Assembly (NCBI RefSeq): GCF_014529705.1
Contig: NZ_JAANIH010000043.1
Coordinates: 1 to 64,000 of the forward strand
Length of the DNA: 64,000 bases
Direction of reading: 5' to 3'
From: Bradyrhizobium campsiandrae
GTDB taxonomy: Bacteria > Pseudomonadota > Alphaproteobacteria > Rhizobiales > Xanthobacteraceae
The notes under the pieces are model-generated. The model worked only from the letters and a program-made list of their open reading frames with translations. It searched no databases and was not told where the DNA came from. Position numbers and translations under genes: made by a program. Of the stretch, positions 26,361 through 34,908 are shown piece after piece; position 1 is the first letter of the stretch, and each line of letters opens with the position of its first letter.

Positions 26361-27059
26361 ATGAACGATTTCACACGCTCCGTCCTCGCCGCGTTTGCTC
26401 TGATTGGCGAAGCCGATCCCGAGTTGCTCGGCATTGTCGGCCTGTCGGTCCGCGTCAGCCTGACCGCCAGCATCATCGCGCTGTTGATCGGTGCCCCGTT
26501 CGGAGCCTTGCTCGCGATCACGCGCTTTCGCGGGCGCCAGGTCATCATCGTGCTGACCAATGCGCTGCTCGGCCTGCCGCCAGTCGTTGTCGGGCTTGCG
26601 CTCTATCTTCTGCTGTCGCGTTCCGGTCCCCTCGGCGCGGCCGGCCTGTTGTTCACGCCGACGGCGATGGTGATCGCGCAGACCCTGCTGGCGACGCCGA
26701 TCGTGGTCGCGCTGGTGCACCGGCCGGCGAGCCTGCTGTGGGCCGAATATGGCGACCTCGCACGGATCGACGGTCTCTCGACATTGCGCAGCATCGGCCT
26801 CTTGTTCGCGCTCGGCAGGACCTCGCTGCTGACGGCCTTCCTCGCCGCGTTCGGACGCACCATCGCCGAGGTCGGCGCCATCATCATCGTCGGCGGCAAC
26901 ATCCGTGGCTTCACCCGCACCATGACGACGGCGATCGCGCTGGAAACCAGCAAGGGCGATCTGCCGCTGGCGCTGGGACTCGGGCTGATCCTGCTCGCGC
27001 TCAGCGTTGCGGTCTCGACCGTCGCCTTCCTGCTAGTGGGACGCGTTGGGGAAAAATAA
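26361..27059 (+). CDS. tupB: Tungstate-type ABC transporter permease
   Basis: A 232-residue permease with five or six membrane segments. The opening LLGIVGLSVRVSLTASIIALLIG, the middle LTNALLGLPPVVVGLALYLLLS and the coupling loop FGRTIAEVGAIIIVGGNI are typical of TupB permeases, whose oxyanion importers load tungstate for tungsten- or molybdenum-cofactor enzymes. ATG at 26361 is preceded by CGGA. The gene converges on the matching binding protein, which it overlaps by 27 bases at the 3' ends. No ATPase (TupC) gene is next to it. Confidence 0.87.
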   Translation: MNDFTRSVLAAFALIGEADPELLGIVGLSVRVSLTASIIALLIGAPFGALLAITRFRGRQVIIVLTNALLGLPPVVVGLALYLLLSRSGPLGAAGLLFTPTAMVIAQTLLATPIVVALVHRPASLLWAEYGDLARIDGLSTLRSIGLLFALGRTSLLTAFLAAFGRTIAEVGAIIIVGGNIRGFTRTMTTAIALETSKGDLPLALGLGLILLALSVAVSTVAFLLVGRVGEK

Positions 27060-27842
27060 CTGCTCGCCGCCGACCTTGTAGCCGGCAATTGCATCCTGCC
27101 CCTTTGGCGAGATCAACCAGTCGATGAAGGCCTGGCCGTCCCTCGCCTTGACGTTCGGATGCTTGTCCGGATTGACCAGCATCACTCCGTACTGGTTGAA
27201 CAGGCGCTTGTCGCCCTCGGTCAGGATCGCAAGCTCGCCCCGGTTCTTGAACGACAGCCAGGTGCCGCGGTCGGACAGCAGATACGCGTTCGACGACGAC
27301 GCCATGTTGAGCGCCGGGCCCATGCCCTGGCCGATCTCGCGGTACCAGCTGTCCTTGCCGGCAGCGGGATCGATGCCCGCCTCCTTCCACAATCTGAGTT
27401 CGGCGGCATGGGTGCCGGACTTGTCGCCGCGCGAGATGAACGGCGCCTTGGCCGCCGAGATCTTGCGCAGCGCATCCGCGACGTCCTTGCCGCCGGCGAT
27501 CTTGGCGGGGTCGCTGTTCGGTCCCACGATGACGAAGTCGTTGTACATGACGTCGAACCGCTTCACGCCCTGCCCTTCGGACATGAACTTGTCCTCGGCC
27601 TGCCTGTCATGCACGAACACGACGTCGGCATCGCCGCGCCGTCCGATATCGAGGGCCTGGCCGGTGCCGACGGCAACCACCTTCACCGCGATGCCCGCGT
27701 CCCTGGAGAACAGCGGCAACACATAATCGAACAGGCCGGACTGCTCCGTCGACGTCGTCGAAGCCACGGTGATGGAGCGGTCCTGCGCCATTGCGCACGT
27801 CGACCAAAGCAGGACTGCTGCGATGGCGGCAAGCTTCTTCAT
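27033..27842 (-). CDS. tupA: Tungstate-type ABC transporter substrate-binding protein
   Basis: A 269-residue periplasmic protein (signal peptide 1-19, CAMAQ) of the TupA/PBP-like family. The mature start SITVASTTSTEQSGLFDYVLP contains the conserved TTST..SGL oxyanion-binding segment; VGTGQALDIGRRGDADVVFVHD and FISRGDKSGTHAAELRLW are further family marks. It binds tungstate (or a related oxyanion) for the permease encoded convergently. Tail-to-tail placement with a 27-base overlap is unusual for transporter subunits that normally share an operon. Confidence 0.9.
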   Translation of the reverse strand: MKKLAAIAAVLLWSTCAMAQDRSITVASTTSTEQSGLFDYVLPLFSRDAGIAVKVVAVGTGQALDIGRRGDADVVFVHDRQAEDKFMSEGQGVKRFDVMYNDFVIVGPNSDPAKIAGGKDVADALRKISAAKAPFISRGDKSGTHAAELRLWKEAGIDPAAGKDSWYREIGQGMGPALNMASSSNAYLLSDRGTWLSFKNRGELAILTEGDKRLFNQYGVMLVNPDKHPNVKARDGQAFIDWLISPKGQDAIAGYKVGGEQLFFPNASH

Positions 27843-28373
27843 GACGTCGTCCTCATTTCCAACTGCTTCAACCTCGCGTGAACCGCCGCGCGATCAGGTG
27901 AGTGGCGCGGAATATCGCACGTTCCAACCGATCTCTGGGATAGAAACGTTGGGAGCCCGTCATGATAAAGACGAACATCATTGCCGCCGTGCGGATCATG
28001 TTGTCGATTGCGATGGCCGGTCCGGCGCAGGCCTGGCCCGGACCATCCTCGAGCGTCGACTGCGCTTCGGACGGCGAACCCGGGACCTGCGAAGCACTCA
28101 CCCTCCTCGTCCGCAGGCATGCGCTGGCGCATCACCATAGCCGCAAACTGGAGCACGCCGTCCTGCCGTTTACTTCGTCGCATCAGCCCGATCACGAGCA
28201 GGATCCGCTTGCATCGATGCATTTCGAATGAACGCCGCGGCGCGCGGGCTGTGCAGATGTTCTGCAATTGGTCCCGCCTCAATTGACAGGGATGTGACGG
28301 CCGGGGCAGTTTTTCACACTGCTGGCGAATCAGCTGAAGCCCACGGCCCTGAGTACCTCTTGGACAACTCCCA
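27843..28373. other. Largely non-coding gap
   Basis: This 531-base stretch lies between tupA and the repetitive acidic protein gene. The only candidate gene is the weak ORF at 27962-28231. It must contain the promoters of tupA (leftward) and of the gene at 28374 (rightward). No repeat or terminator was found. Confidence 0.35.
27962..28231 (+). CDS. Doubtful small exported protein
   Basis: An 89-residue ORF opening MIKTNIIAAVRIMLSIAMAG, which looks like a short signal peptide, with GGGAG 6 bases before the ATG. After the leader the sequence is histidine- and arginine-rich without clear structure (RRHALAHHHSRKLEH). It may be a real small gene, a decayed one, or chance; the ribosome-binding site and leader are the only support. 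Confidence 0.28.
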   Translation: MIKTNIIAAVRIMLSIAMAGPAQAWPGPSSSVDCASDGEPGTCEALTLLVRRHALAHHHSRKLEHAVLPFTSSHQPDHEQDPLASMHFE

Positions 28374-29756
28374 GTGCTTTCGAGACTGATATCGTTGCTG
28401 AGCCGCATTCCTGCGGTGAAATGGGCGTTCAACCGGCTACGGCCTGCGCCGCACAGCGGCAGCATCGACCTGACGCCGACCGCTGCGGACGAGGCGGCTG
28501 CCGTCATCGCTACGGCAGAAGCTGCTCCGATCGCCGATACTTTCAGCGCAGAGCCGGTCCATCGCGAAGCCGATGTCGAAGTCGCGCCTCCGGCGGGAGA
28601 AGACAACGCCACTGTCCCTGTCATCGCGGAGACCTCATTCGCAGTCACGACCGATATCAGCAGCGAGGGCGATTCATCGCCGGAGACGCCGGCAGAGGTC
28701 GAGCCTGTCGTCGCCGACGAGATGTCAGCTCCGTCGGTCGAGGTTGCGGGCGAGCCGGTCGAAACGCCTGAAATCATCAGCAGCCATCCGCTTGTGGAAC
28801 TTGTGGCGGATGCTGAGCCCGAGGTCGCAGACGAGGCACCTGCTGCGTTGGTCGAGGTCGAAACGATCGACACTGCCGAGCCTGTCTTGTGCAGCGACCT
28901 CCCCGTAGAACTTCCTGCGGACGTCGAACCCAGGATTGTGGAAGAGGTTCCGGTCTCTGCTGCCGAGATCGAAGCTGTCGATGCGCCTGAGCCCGTCGTC
29001 AGCAGCGATGCATCTTCGGAACCCGCTGACGACGTCGATCCTGACGAGGCGGAGCCGATTGGTGTCGCCGCTGCCGAGCCGGACGCAAAGCCGATCGAGA
29101 CCTCCGAACCCGTGGTCGTCATCGAACCCGCCTCCGCCGTTGCCGTGGAGGCCGAGCCGGCCTCCTTGAACGAAACGCCCGCGGTCGTGATCAACGCTGA
29201 GATCGCCACGCCTCTCGTCGCCGACATCAGCATCGACAGCGAGCCCGCGCCCAGTGTTGCCGCCGAGATCGAACCCGACGTCACGGACGATCTTCCACCT
29301 GTCCCGGCTGACGCCGCCGAAGAGACCGCGACCCACGCGCCGGTTGCTGCCGCGCAGGTCGAGCCGGCGCCGGCGACCGTGTCGCCCGCTCCGAAGAGCC
29401 CGAGTGCACCGAAGGCTCGCCCAAAGCTCGTGGAGCCCGCCGATCGCGCTACACTGATCCGGCAGCGCTGGGCCGAGACCGGCATCAGGATGTGGAATCC
29501 GCGGCTGCACGGCACCGGCGAGGCCACGCTGAACATCCAGGGACGCATCGGGCTGCTGCCGCCCGAGCCCGGCGAGACCATGCCGCGCTACGACAAGCTC
29601 GAATTCAAGCTGCTCGGCGGCCAGATCGTCTGCGAAGGCGTGATCGTCGAGCCGCCGGTGCATGCCGGCCAGCGCAGCTTTACCAGGCTCGCCGAGCCGC
29701 GCGGCGCCGATCGCAGCCGCGAGCCGGTGCGGGACCGCCAGGCCGCCCTCGCCTGA
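28374..29756 (+). CDS. Acidic repetitive protein with a conserved C-terminal domain, unknown function
   Basis: A 460-residue protein in three parts. The N-terminus (1-30) is basic and amphipathic (LSRLISLLSRIPAVKWAFNR). The middle (about 35-345) is very acidic and rich in Ala, Pro, Glu and Val, with roughly 37-residue tandem units around 120-231 (for example VELPADVEPRIVEE against VELVADAEPEVADE). The C-terminal domain (about 350-460) looks folded: TLIRQRWAETGIRMWNP, then NIQGRIGLLPPEP and YDKLEFKLLGGQIVCEG. The start is GTG at 28374. I do not recognise the family. A disordered spacer joining an N-terminal membrane- or envelope-contacting segment to a small domain is one reading. Confidence 0.7.
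   Translation: MLSRLISLLSRIPAVKWAFNRLRPAPHSGSIDLTPTAADEAAAVIATAEAAPIADTFSAEPVHREADVEVAPPAGEDNATVPVIAETSFAVTTDISSEGDSSPETPAEVEPVVADEMSAPSVEVAGEPVETPEIISSHPLVELVADAEPEVADEAPAALVEVETIDTAEPVLCSDLPVELPADVEPRIVEEVPVSAAEIEAVDAPEPVVSSDASSEPADDVDPDEAEPIGVAAAEPDAKPIETSEPVVVIEPASAVAVEAEPASLNETPAVVINAEIATPLVADISIDSEPAPSVAAEIEPDVTDDLPPVPADAAEETATHAPVAAAQVEPAPATVSPAPKSPSAPKARPKLVEPADRATLIRQRWAETGIRMWNPRLHGTGEATLNIQGRIGLLPPEPGETMPRYDKLEFKLLGGQIVCEGVIVEPPVHAGQRSFTRLAEPRGADRSREPVRDRQAALA
28731..29066 (+). repeat. In-frame degenerate tandem repeat, about 111 bp per unit
   Basis: Three consecutive segments of the acidic protein (residues 120-157, 158-194, 195-231) share the pattern VEV-E-(V/I)-T/A-P/D-EPV-SSD-P-VE-PADVEP-(V/I)-E. 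The units are clearly related at protein level but diverged, so this is an old duplication kept under composition constraint. Confidence 0.55.
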
Positions 29757-29819
29757 TTCTTTTCCGCCGCGACGATGCACCCCATATGTCAGGCTGTCGC
29801 CCTGGATATCGGAGCTCGC

Positions 29820-30104
29820 ATGTCCGCAAGATGGCAAAGCCTGATCGTGATCGTCGCCCTCTGCGTTTCGCAGGGCGCGCTTGCCGCATCCCCCAAGCGG
29901 CCACAGCGCCTGCATGCGGCGGCGCACGCCACCGATCCTGTTGCGCCCTACAAGGCCGGAAGGCTCTCCACCTCGCGTGGCGAGACTATTCTCGACACGC
30001 CCGGGCAGACCACCGTGCTGACACGGCAGGTGCTGGACGACATGAACGCGACGAGCTTGCGCGACGCCATGCGCTCGACCGCGGGAGTGACGATCGGGCG
30101 CTAG
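29820..30104 (+). pseudogene. N-terminal fragment of a TonB-dependent siderophore receptor
   Basis: The ORF encodes a signal peptide (MSARWQSLIVIVALCVSQGA) and the start of a FhuA/FoxA-type plug domain (ETILDTPGQTTVLTRQVLDD, then DAMRSTAGVTIGR) and then stops. In full receptors this segment continues through the rest of the plug and a barrel of some 600 residues; no such sequence follows, and the next gene on the opposite strand starts within 20 bases. It is therefore a truncated receptor, 94 residues long from ATG 29820 (an upstream ATG at 29775 is also open). Whether the fragment is still expressed is unknown. Confidence 0.7.
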
Positions 30105-30123
30105 AGCATCGCGCCATGTGGAC

Positions 30124-31437
30124 TCACGGAATGGGATAGCCTTTCCAGAGCCATTCCAGCGCGGATGGCAGCGTTTGCGCGATGGTCGGACGATCGACGT
30201 GCTTGGCGTTGCGCACGAACAGGAACTGGTAGTGATAGCCCTTCTCCGCGAGGACCTTCGCCATCAGCTCGTTCGACAAGGTCCAGTCGTGCATGCCGTC
30301 CGGAATGGTGGGATTGGGATAGTACAGATCCTGGTCGCCGCCGAAATACCAGAAGCGGATCGGCTTGGCCGGCGCAGCGACGATCAGCGGCACGCCGGGC
30401 GGATCGGCCGGCGTCAGCGCGCCCGCCTTCGCGATGAGGTTGGGCGTGGCGGGCCCGGTCCAGGCGCTGTGATATTCCCAGGCTCCGCCGCGCAGTGATG
30501 GATCATGCGGCCATTGCTGGTTGACCATGGTCGGCGAGAACGCCAGCACGCGGTGATAGCGATCGGGATAGAACCAGGCCATGGTGAAGGCCGCGGCGCC
30601 GCTCGAGCTCAGGCCCATGGTGGCGCGACCCTCGGGATCTTTCGTCAGCTTGACCTGCGCATTCTTCTCGACCAGCGGCAGCACCTCGCGCTCGATGAAA
30701 TCCGTGTAGACCCCCGACACCGCGTCATATTCTCGGCCACGCTGGCTGCCCTGAGCATCCTGTCCGCCATTGCCGACCTGGATCGCGATCATCGGCGGCA
30801 CGCGGCGCTGCGCGATCAGGTTGTCGAGCGTGGTGGCGAGATCCTTATAAGCATTGGAACCGCCGTCGCCGACCACGATGAACGGCGCTTCGGTGCCGCT
30901 GACATATTGCGCCGGCACATAGACATCGATCGTGCGTGACCAGACGCCCGGATGGCTGGTGGTCACGATCATGTTCGACCTGTCGTCGGGCGCCGTCACG
31001 GTCGTCATGATCGAGGAATTGGAGCAGCCGGTAACATCGTCGCGGATCAGGCCAGGATTGTAGATCGTGCTGTCCTTCGAGGAGAGCGTGAAGGATTTCG
31101 TCGTGCCGCGTGGGACGCCCTCCTTCGCAATCGTCTCGGGCGCGGGATTATGGGTGGGGCCGATGATGAAATTGCCCTCTGCACCCGGCGGCGGCAGCGT
31201 GCCGTCGGGCAGCTCGGTTGCGCGCGGATAGTTGGGGTTGGAGGGATCGCGCGTCGGCGGCGTCGTCTTGAAGTCGAGGCCGGTCGTGTCGATGAAGAAC
31301 GGCGCCGCCTTGTCGGTGGTGTTGGCGCCCGGCGGCACGCCCATGTTCTGGGTCACGCAGGCCGGCTGCGCGTACGCGGCCGATGCGAGCGCGACTGATA
31401 TCAGCGTGCCCGCGAGGATGGACAGTGAATGGGTCAT
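30124..31437 (-). CDS. Exported esterase, alpha/beta hydrolase of the esterase D / enterochelin esterase type
   Basis: A 437-residue protein with a signal peptide (about 1-23, AYAQ). The hydrolase domain spans roughly 165-430: RTIDVYVPAQY, FIVVGDGG, the nucleophile elbow GLSSSGAAAF (about residue 277), RFWYFGGDQDLYYP carrying the acidic residue, and NAKHVDRPT with the likely catalytic His. Family members cleave esters of siderophores, acetylxylan or other acylated compounds. The truncated TonB receptor next door may hint at a former siderophore link, but this is weak. ATG at 31437 starts the signal peptide. Confidence 0.82.
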   Translation of the reverse strand: MTHSLSILAGTLISVALASAAYAQPACVTQNMGVPPGANTTDKAAPFFIDTTGLDFKTTPPTRDPSNPNYPRATELPDGTLPPPGAEGNFIIGPTHNPAPETIAKEGVPRGTTKSFTLSSKDSTIYNPGLIRDDVTGCSNSSIMTTVTAPDDRSNMIVTTSHPGVWSRTIDVYVPAQYVSGTEAPFIVVGDGGSNAYKDLATTLDNLIAQRRVPPMIAIQVGNGGQDAQGSQRGREYDAVSGVYTDFIEREVLPLVEKNAQVKLTKDPEGRATMGLSSSGAAAFTMAWFYPDRYHRVLAFSPTMVNQQWPHDPSLRGGAWEYHSAWTGPATPNLIAKAGALTPADPPGVPLIVAAPAKPIRFWYFGGDQDLYYPNPTIPDGMHDWTLSNELMAKVLAEKGYHYQFLFVRNAKHVDRPTIAQTLPSALEWLWKGYPIP

Positions 31438-31695
31438 TTCAGCTCCCGATGTTGACGGGTCTTGCTGGCCCGCCTTGGCGCAAAGTATGGCGAGCGGATC
31501 GTGTGCGGTCAAACGAACCGAGCGCATTGCGGCGATCGCCGCCATGCTCAAATCGGACAGCGACCGTTATTCCGCGCATGGCGCGCAATCTTTCGAAGCT
31601 GAGGCGGTTGCTGCCGCATCGCGCAACAACTAGCCTGAGGCTGGTCGATCCGCGCGGAGCCGCGGTCGCAACAACAACATCAGGGAGGACAATCC

Positions 31696-32586
31696 ATGAG
31701 AAAGCTCACGGCCGCGCTATGTGCGCTGGCGCTGTTCGCGCCGGCTGCGCAGGCACAAACCATCAAGGATTTTCTTGCGCAGGTCATGGCGAAATGGACC
31801 GCGCCGTTCGAGCCGTTCCGTCTGATCGACAACATCTATTATGTCGGCACCGACGGCATCGCCGTCTACATCATCAAGACGTCACAGGGCCTGATCCTGA
31901 TCGACACTGCGATGGCGCAGTCGACCGGCATGATCAAGGACAACATCGCCAAGCTCGGCTTCAAGGTCGCCGACATCAAATACATCCTCAACAGCCACGC
32001 CCATCTCGACCACACCGGCGGCTTTGCCGAAATCAAGCAGGAGAGCGGCGCACAGCTCGTCGCCGGCGAGCGCGACAAGCCGCTGCTCGAAGGCGGCTAT
32101 TATCCGGGCGACGAGACAAACGCGGATCTGGCCTTTTCTCCCGCGAAGGTCGACCGCGCGGTGAAGGAAGGCGACAAGGTCACGCTCGGCGACACCACGC
32201 TGACGGCGCACGCAACGCCCGGCCATTCGCCGGGCTGCACGAGTTGGGAAATGACGGTGAAGGACGCCGGCCAGGACCGCGAGGTGCTGTTCTTCTGCAG
32301 CGGCACCGTGGCGCTGAACCGCCTGGTGGGACAGCCGACCTATCCCGGCATCGTCGACGACTACCGCGCCACCTTTGCCAAGGCGAAGGCGATGAAGATC
32401 GACGTGCTGCTCGGACCGCATCCCGAGGTCTACGGCATGCAGGCCAAGCGCGCCGAGCAGATCAAGAGCGAAACGCCGAATCCGTTCGTGAAGCCGGGCG
32501 AGCTTGCGACTTACGCCACAGGTCTGTCGGAGGATTTCGACAAAGCGCTCGCCAAGCAGACGGCCGCGCTCCAGGCCGCAAAATAG
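31696..32586 (+). CDS. Subclass B3 metallo-beta-lactamase (BJP-1-like)
   Basis: A 296-residue exported protein (signal peptide 1-20, AQAQ). The zinc ligands of subclass B3 are all present: HAHLDH (His101, His103, Asp105, His106), GHSPG (His177) and GPHPE (His242). Length, the EPFRLIDNIYYVGTDGIAVY start and the GLILIDTAMAQS segment match the environmental B3 enzymes, of which BJP-1 from Bradyrhizobium is the studied example. It hydrolyses beta-lactams including carbapenems in the periplasm, although in soil bacteria this may be a side activity. It is preceded by CAGGGAGGACAATCC as a ribosome-binding site and appears monocistronic. Confidence 0.92.
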   Translation: MRKLTAALCALALFAPAAQAQTIKDFLAQVMAKWTAPFEPFRLIDNIYYVGTDGIAVYIIKTSQGLILIDTAMAQSTGMIKDNIAKLGFKVADIKYILNSHAHLDHTGGFAEIKQESGAQLVAGERDKPLLEGGYYPGDETNADLAFSPAKVDRAVKEGDKVTLGDTTLTAHATPGHSPGCTSWEMTVKDAGQDREVLFFCSGTVALNRLVGQPTYPGIVDDYRATFAKAKAMKIDVLLGPHPEVYGMQAKRAEQIKSETPNPFVKPGELATYATGLSEDFDKALAKQTAALQAAK

Positions 32587-32894
32587 ACGCCATCGTGCCA
32601 GGCGCGCGGCGGTCGTCAACGGCGGCCGCCGTGTCGTCAGAGCGCATCGCGCGGCCGAGGCCGACCATGGTTAGCAGAGCGTAGCCACGATCGTGTGGGA
32701 CGATCTGCCGCGCGAGAGACGGCGCGCTTCCACCTCGCATCCTTAACATCCTCTCACCAATGCACGCGCACGGAAAATCCTGCGGTAGAGTGCAACCATG
32801 ACTGGCGCGTCCGGCGCGAGCGCGTCTAACGTGGTCTTTACCCCCGCTGTGCAAGATCGTCTTCGTTTTGAAGGGATTTGGGGCGCGTATTGCC
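32587..32894. other. Intergenic gap with no recognised element
   Basis: These 308 bases lie between the metallo-beta-lactamase and GGDEF-EAL genes. I see no terminator with a T-run, repeat or gene; the right end presumably carries the promoter of the downstream gene. Confidence 0.4.
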
Positions 32895-34901
32895 ATGCCT
32901 GCCATCGATTTGAGAGCTCACCTCGCCGCTGCGATACAGTTGTTTCGCGTGCCGGAGGATCCGGATCTGTCGCGCGCGCAGTTCGACGCCTTCTCCAAGC
33001 AGATCCCGCTGCTCTATTTCATCCTGATCAGCAACACGCTCGCGGTCGCCTATACCTACGTCAACGTCGCCCCCGACTGGCTGACGATGATCGTCCCGAG
33101 CGTGCTGACGCTGCTGGCCGCGCTTCGGACGTTCTGGTGGCTGCGCCAGCGCCATCTCGCCCGCAGTGATGCCGACATCCTGCGCAATCTACGCGCCACC
33201 AACTGGATGACGCTGCCGATCGGCGCCGGCTTCACCGCCTGGTCCTTCGCGCTCTACCCCTACGGCGATCCCTTCGCCAAGAGCCAGGTCGCCTTCTACA
33301 TGGCGGTGACCGTGATCGGCTGCATCTTCTCGCTGATGCATCTGCGTTCGGCGGCGCTGATCGTGACGCTGGTCGTCGACGTGCCCTATGTGCTGTTCTT
33401 CTGGGCCACCGGCGAGCCGACGCTGAAGGCGATCGCGATCAACAATCTCCTGGTCTCCGCCGCGATGGTGACGGTGCTGTTCATCTACTATCGCGACTTC
33501 GCCGATCTCGTCGGCAGCCGCAAATCGCTGCTCGCGCAGCAGGCGGCAACGCAGGCACTGTCGGACGAAAACTTCCGCCTCGCCAATCTGGATTCCCTCA
33601 CCGAGCTGCCGAACCGCCGCCGCTTCTTCGCCGAGCTGACGAGCGCCTTCAGCGACGCCGAGCGCCGACATGTCTGCGTCGCGGTGGGCATCATCGATCT
33701 CGACGGCTTCAAGCCGATCAACGACAATTACGGCCACTCGGTCGGTGACCGCGTGCTGATCGAGGCCGGGCGGCGCATCCGTGACGTCTGCGAGGGTTTT
33801 GGGCCGCAACGGGTGGAGTTCGCGCGCCTCGGCGGCGATGAATTCGGTCTCGTCGTATGCGGCGGCCCCGAAGAGGCGGACCTCGCGCGACTCGGCGAGC
33901 GCATCGGCGAAAAGGTCAAGCTGCCCTACCAGCTCGACACCGCCCACACCGGCCTGTCCTGCTCGATCGGCTTTGCGATGTACCCGCGCTCGGCGACGAC
34001 CGCCGAAGCGCTGTATGAATGCGCGGATTATTCGCTCTACCACGCCAAGCGGCATCAGCGCGGGCGCACGGTGATCTTCTCCAGCGAGCTGGAAGCCGAG
34101 ATCCGCAGCCGCGGCGTGATCGAGAACATGCTGCGCAGCGCCGATTTCGACACCGAAATGGAGCTGGTGTTCCAGCCGATCGTGGACGCCATGGGCGAAC
34201 GCACCGTGGGCTTCGAAACGCTGGCGCGCTGGAACAGTCCGCGTCTCGGCCGGGTTTCGCCGGCCGACTTCATCCCGGCTGCGGAGCGCATCGGCCTGAT
34301 CCGTCCGTTGACGCAGGCGTTGCTGACGCGGGCGCTGGCGACGGCCAAGTCCTGGCCCGACGAGATCCGCCTCTCGTTCAACCTGTCCGCCCACGACGTC
34401 TGCGCGGCCGAAGGCATCCTGCCGCTGATCGCCATCATCGAGAAGGGCGGCGTGCCGCCGCGCCGGATCGATTTCGAGATCACCGAGACCGCCGTGACCT
34501 TCGACTTCGCGCGGGCGGAGCAATCGATAGGGGCATTGAAGGCGATGGGCTGCGGTATCTCGCTGGACGATTTCGGCACCGGCTACTCGTCGCTCACCCA
34601 CGTGCACCGGCTGCCGCTCGACAAGATCAAGGTCGACCGCAGCTTCGTTGCCGACATCAATGACAATCCGGTCAGCCACAAGATCATCAAATCGCTCGCG
34701 GGCCTCTGCGACGACATGGAGATCGCCTGCGTGGTCGAGGGCGTCGAGACCCACGCGCAGCTTGACAGTCTGCGCCGGCTCGGATGCGAATTGATCCAGG
34801 GCTATTACTTCTCGAAACCGATGCCGGGCGCAGCGATCGAGGACTATCTCGCCAAGGAGCGCGAGCGCCTCGACCAAGGCGCCGCCAAGGTCGTGGCCTG
34901 A
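32895..34901 (+). CDS. Membrane-bound GGDEF-EAL cyclic-di-GMP enzyme
   Basis: A 668-residue protein. Residues 30-205 contain about six membrane helices; a short coiled segment leads to a GGDEF domain (about 235-400, motif LGGDEFG) and an EAL domain (about 410-655). The GGDEF half reads NLDSLTELPNRRRFF and the EAL half has FETLARW in place of EAL (keeping the ExLxR pattern), FNLSAHDV, the ITETAV metal motif and LDDFGTGYSSL. Both catalytic sets look intact, so it may make and break cyclic-di-GMP. ATG at 32895 is preferred; an in-frame TTG at 32868 is possible. The signal sensed by the membrane part is unknown. Confidence 0.93.
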   Translation: MPAIDLRAHLAAAIQLFRVPEDPDLSRAQFDAFSKQIPLLYFILISNTLAVAYTYVNVAPDWLTMIVPSVLTLLAALRTFWWLRQRHLARSDADILRNLRATNWMTLPIGAGFTAWSFALYPYGDPFAKSQVAFYMAVTVIGCIFSLMHLRSAALIVTLVVDVPYVLFFWATGEPTLKAIAINNLLVSAAMVTVLFIYYRDFADLVGSRKSLLAQQAATQALSDENFRLANLDSLTELPNRRRFFAELTSAFSDAERRHVCVAVGIIDLDGFKPINDNYGHSVGDRVLIEAGRRIRDVCEGFGPQRVEFARLGGDEFGLVVCGGPEEADLARLGERIGEKVKLPYQLDTAHTGLSCSIGFAMYPRSATTAEALYECADYSLYHAKRHQRGRTVIFSSELEAEIRSRGVIENMLRSADFDTEMELVFQPIVDAMGERTVGFETLARWNSPRLGRVSPADFIPAAERIGLIRPLTQALLTRALATAKSWPDEIRLSFNLSAHDVCAAEGILPLIAIIEKGGVPPRRIDFEITETAVTFDFARAEQSIGALKAMGCGISLDDFGTGYSSLTHVHRLPLDKIKVDRSFVADINDNPVSHKIIKSLAGLCDDMEIACVVEGVETHAQLDSLRRLGCELIQGYYFSKPMPGAAIEDYLAKERERLDQGAAKVVA

Positions 34902-34908
34902 GGCTGCG

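Noticed and set aside
33189..34877. Long minus-strand frame opposite the GGDEF-EAL gene
   Set aside because: The plus strand shows intact GGDEF and EAL motifs; the antisense translation has no recognisable feature.
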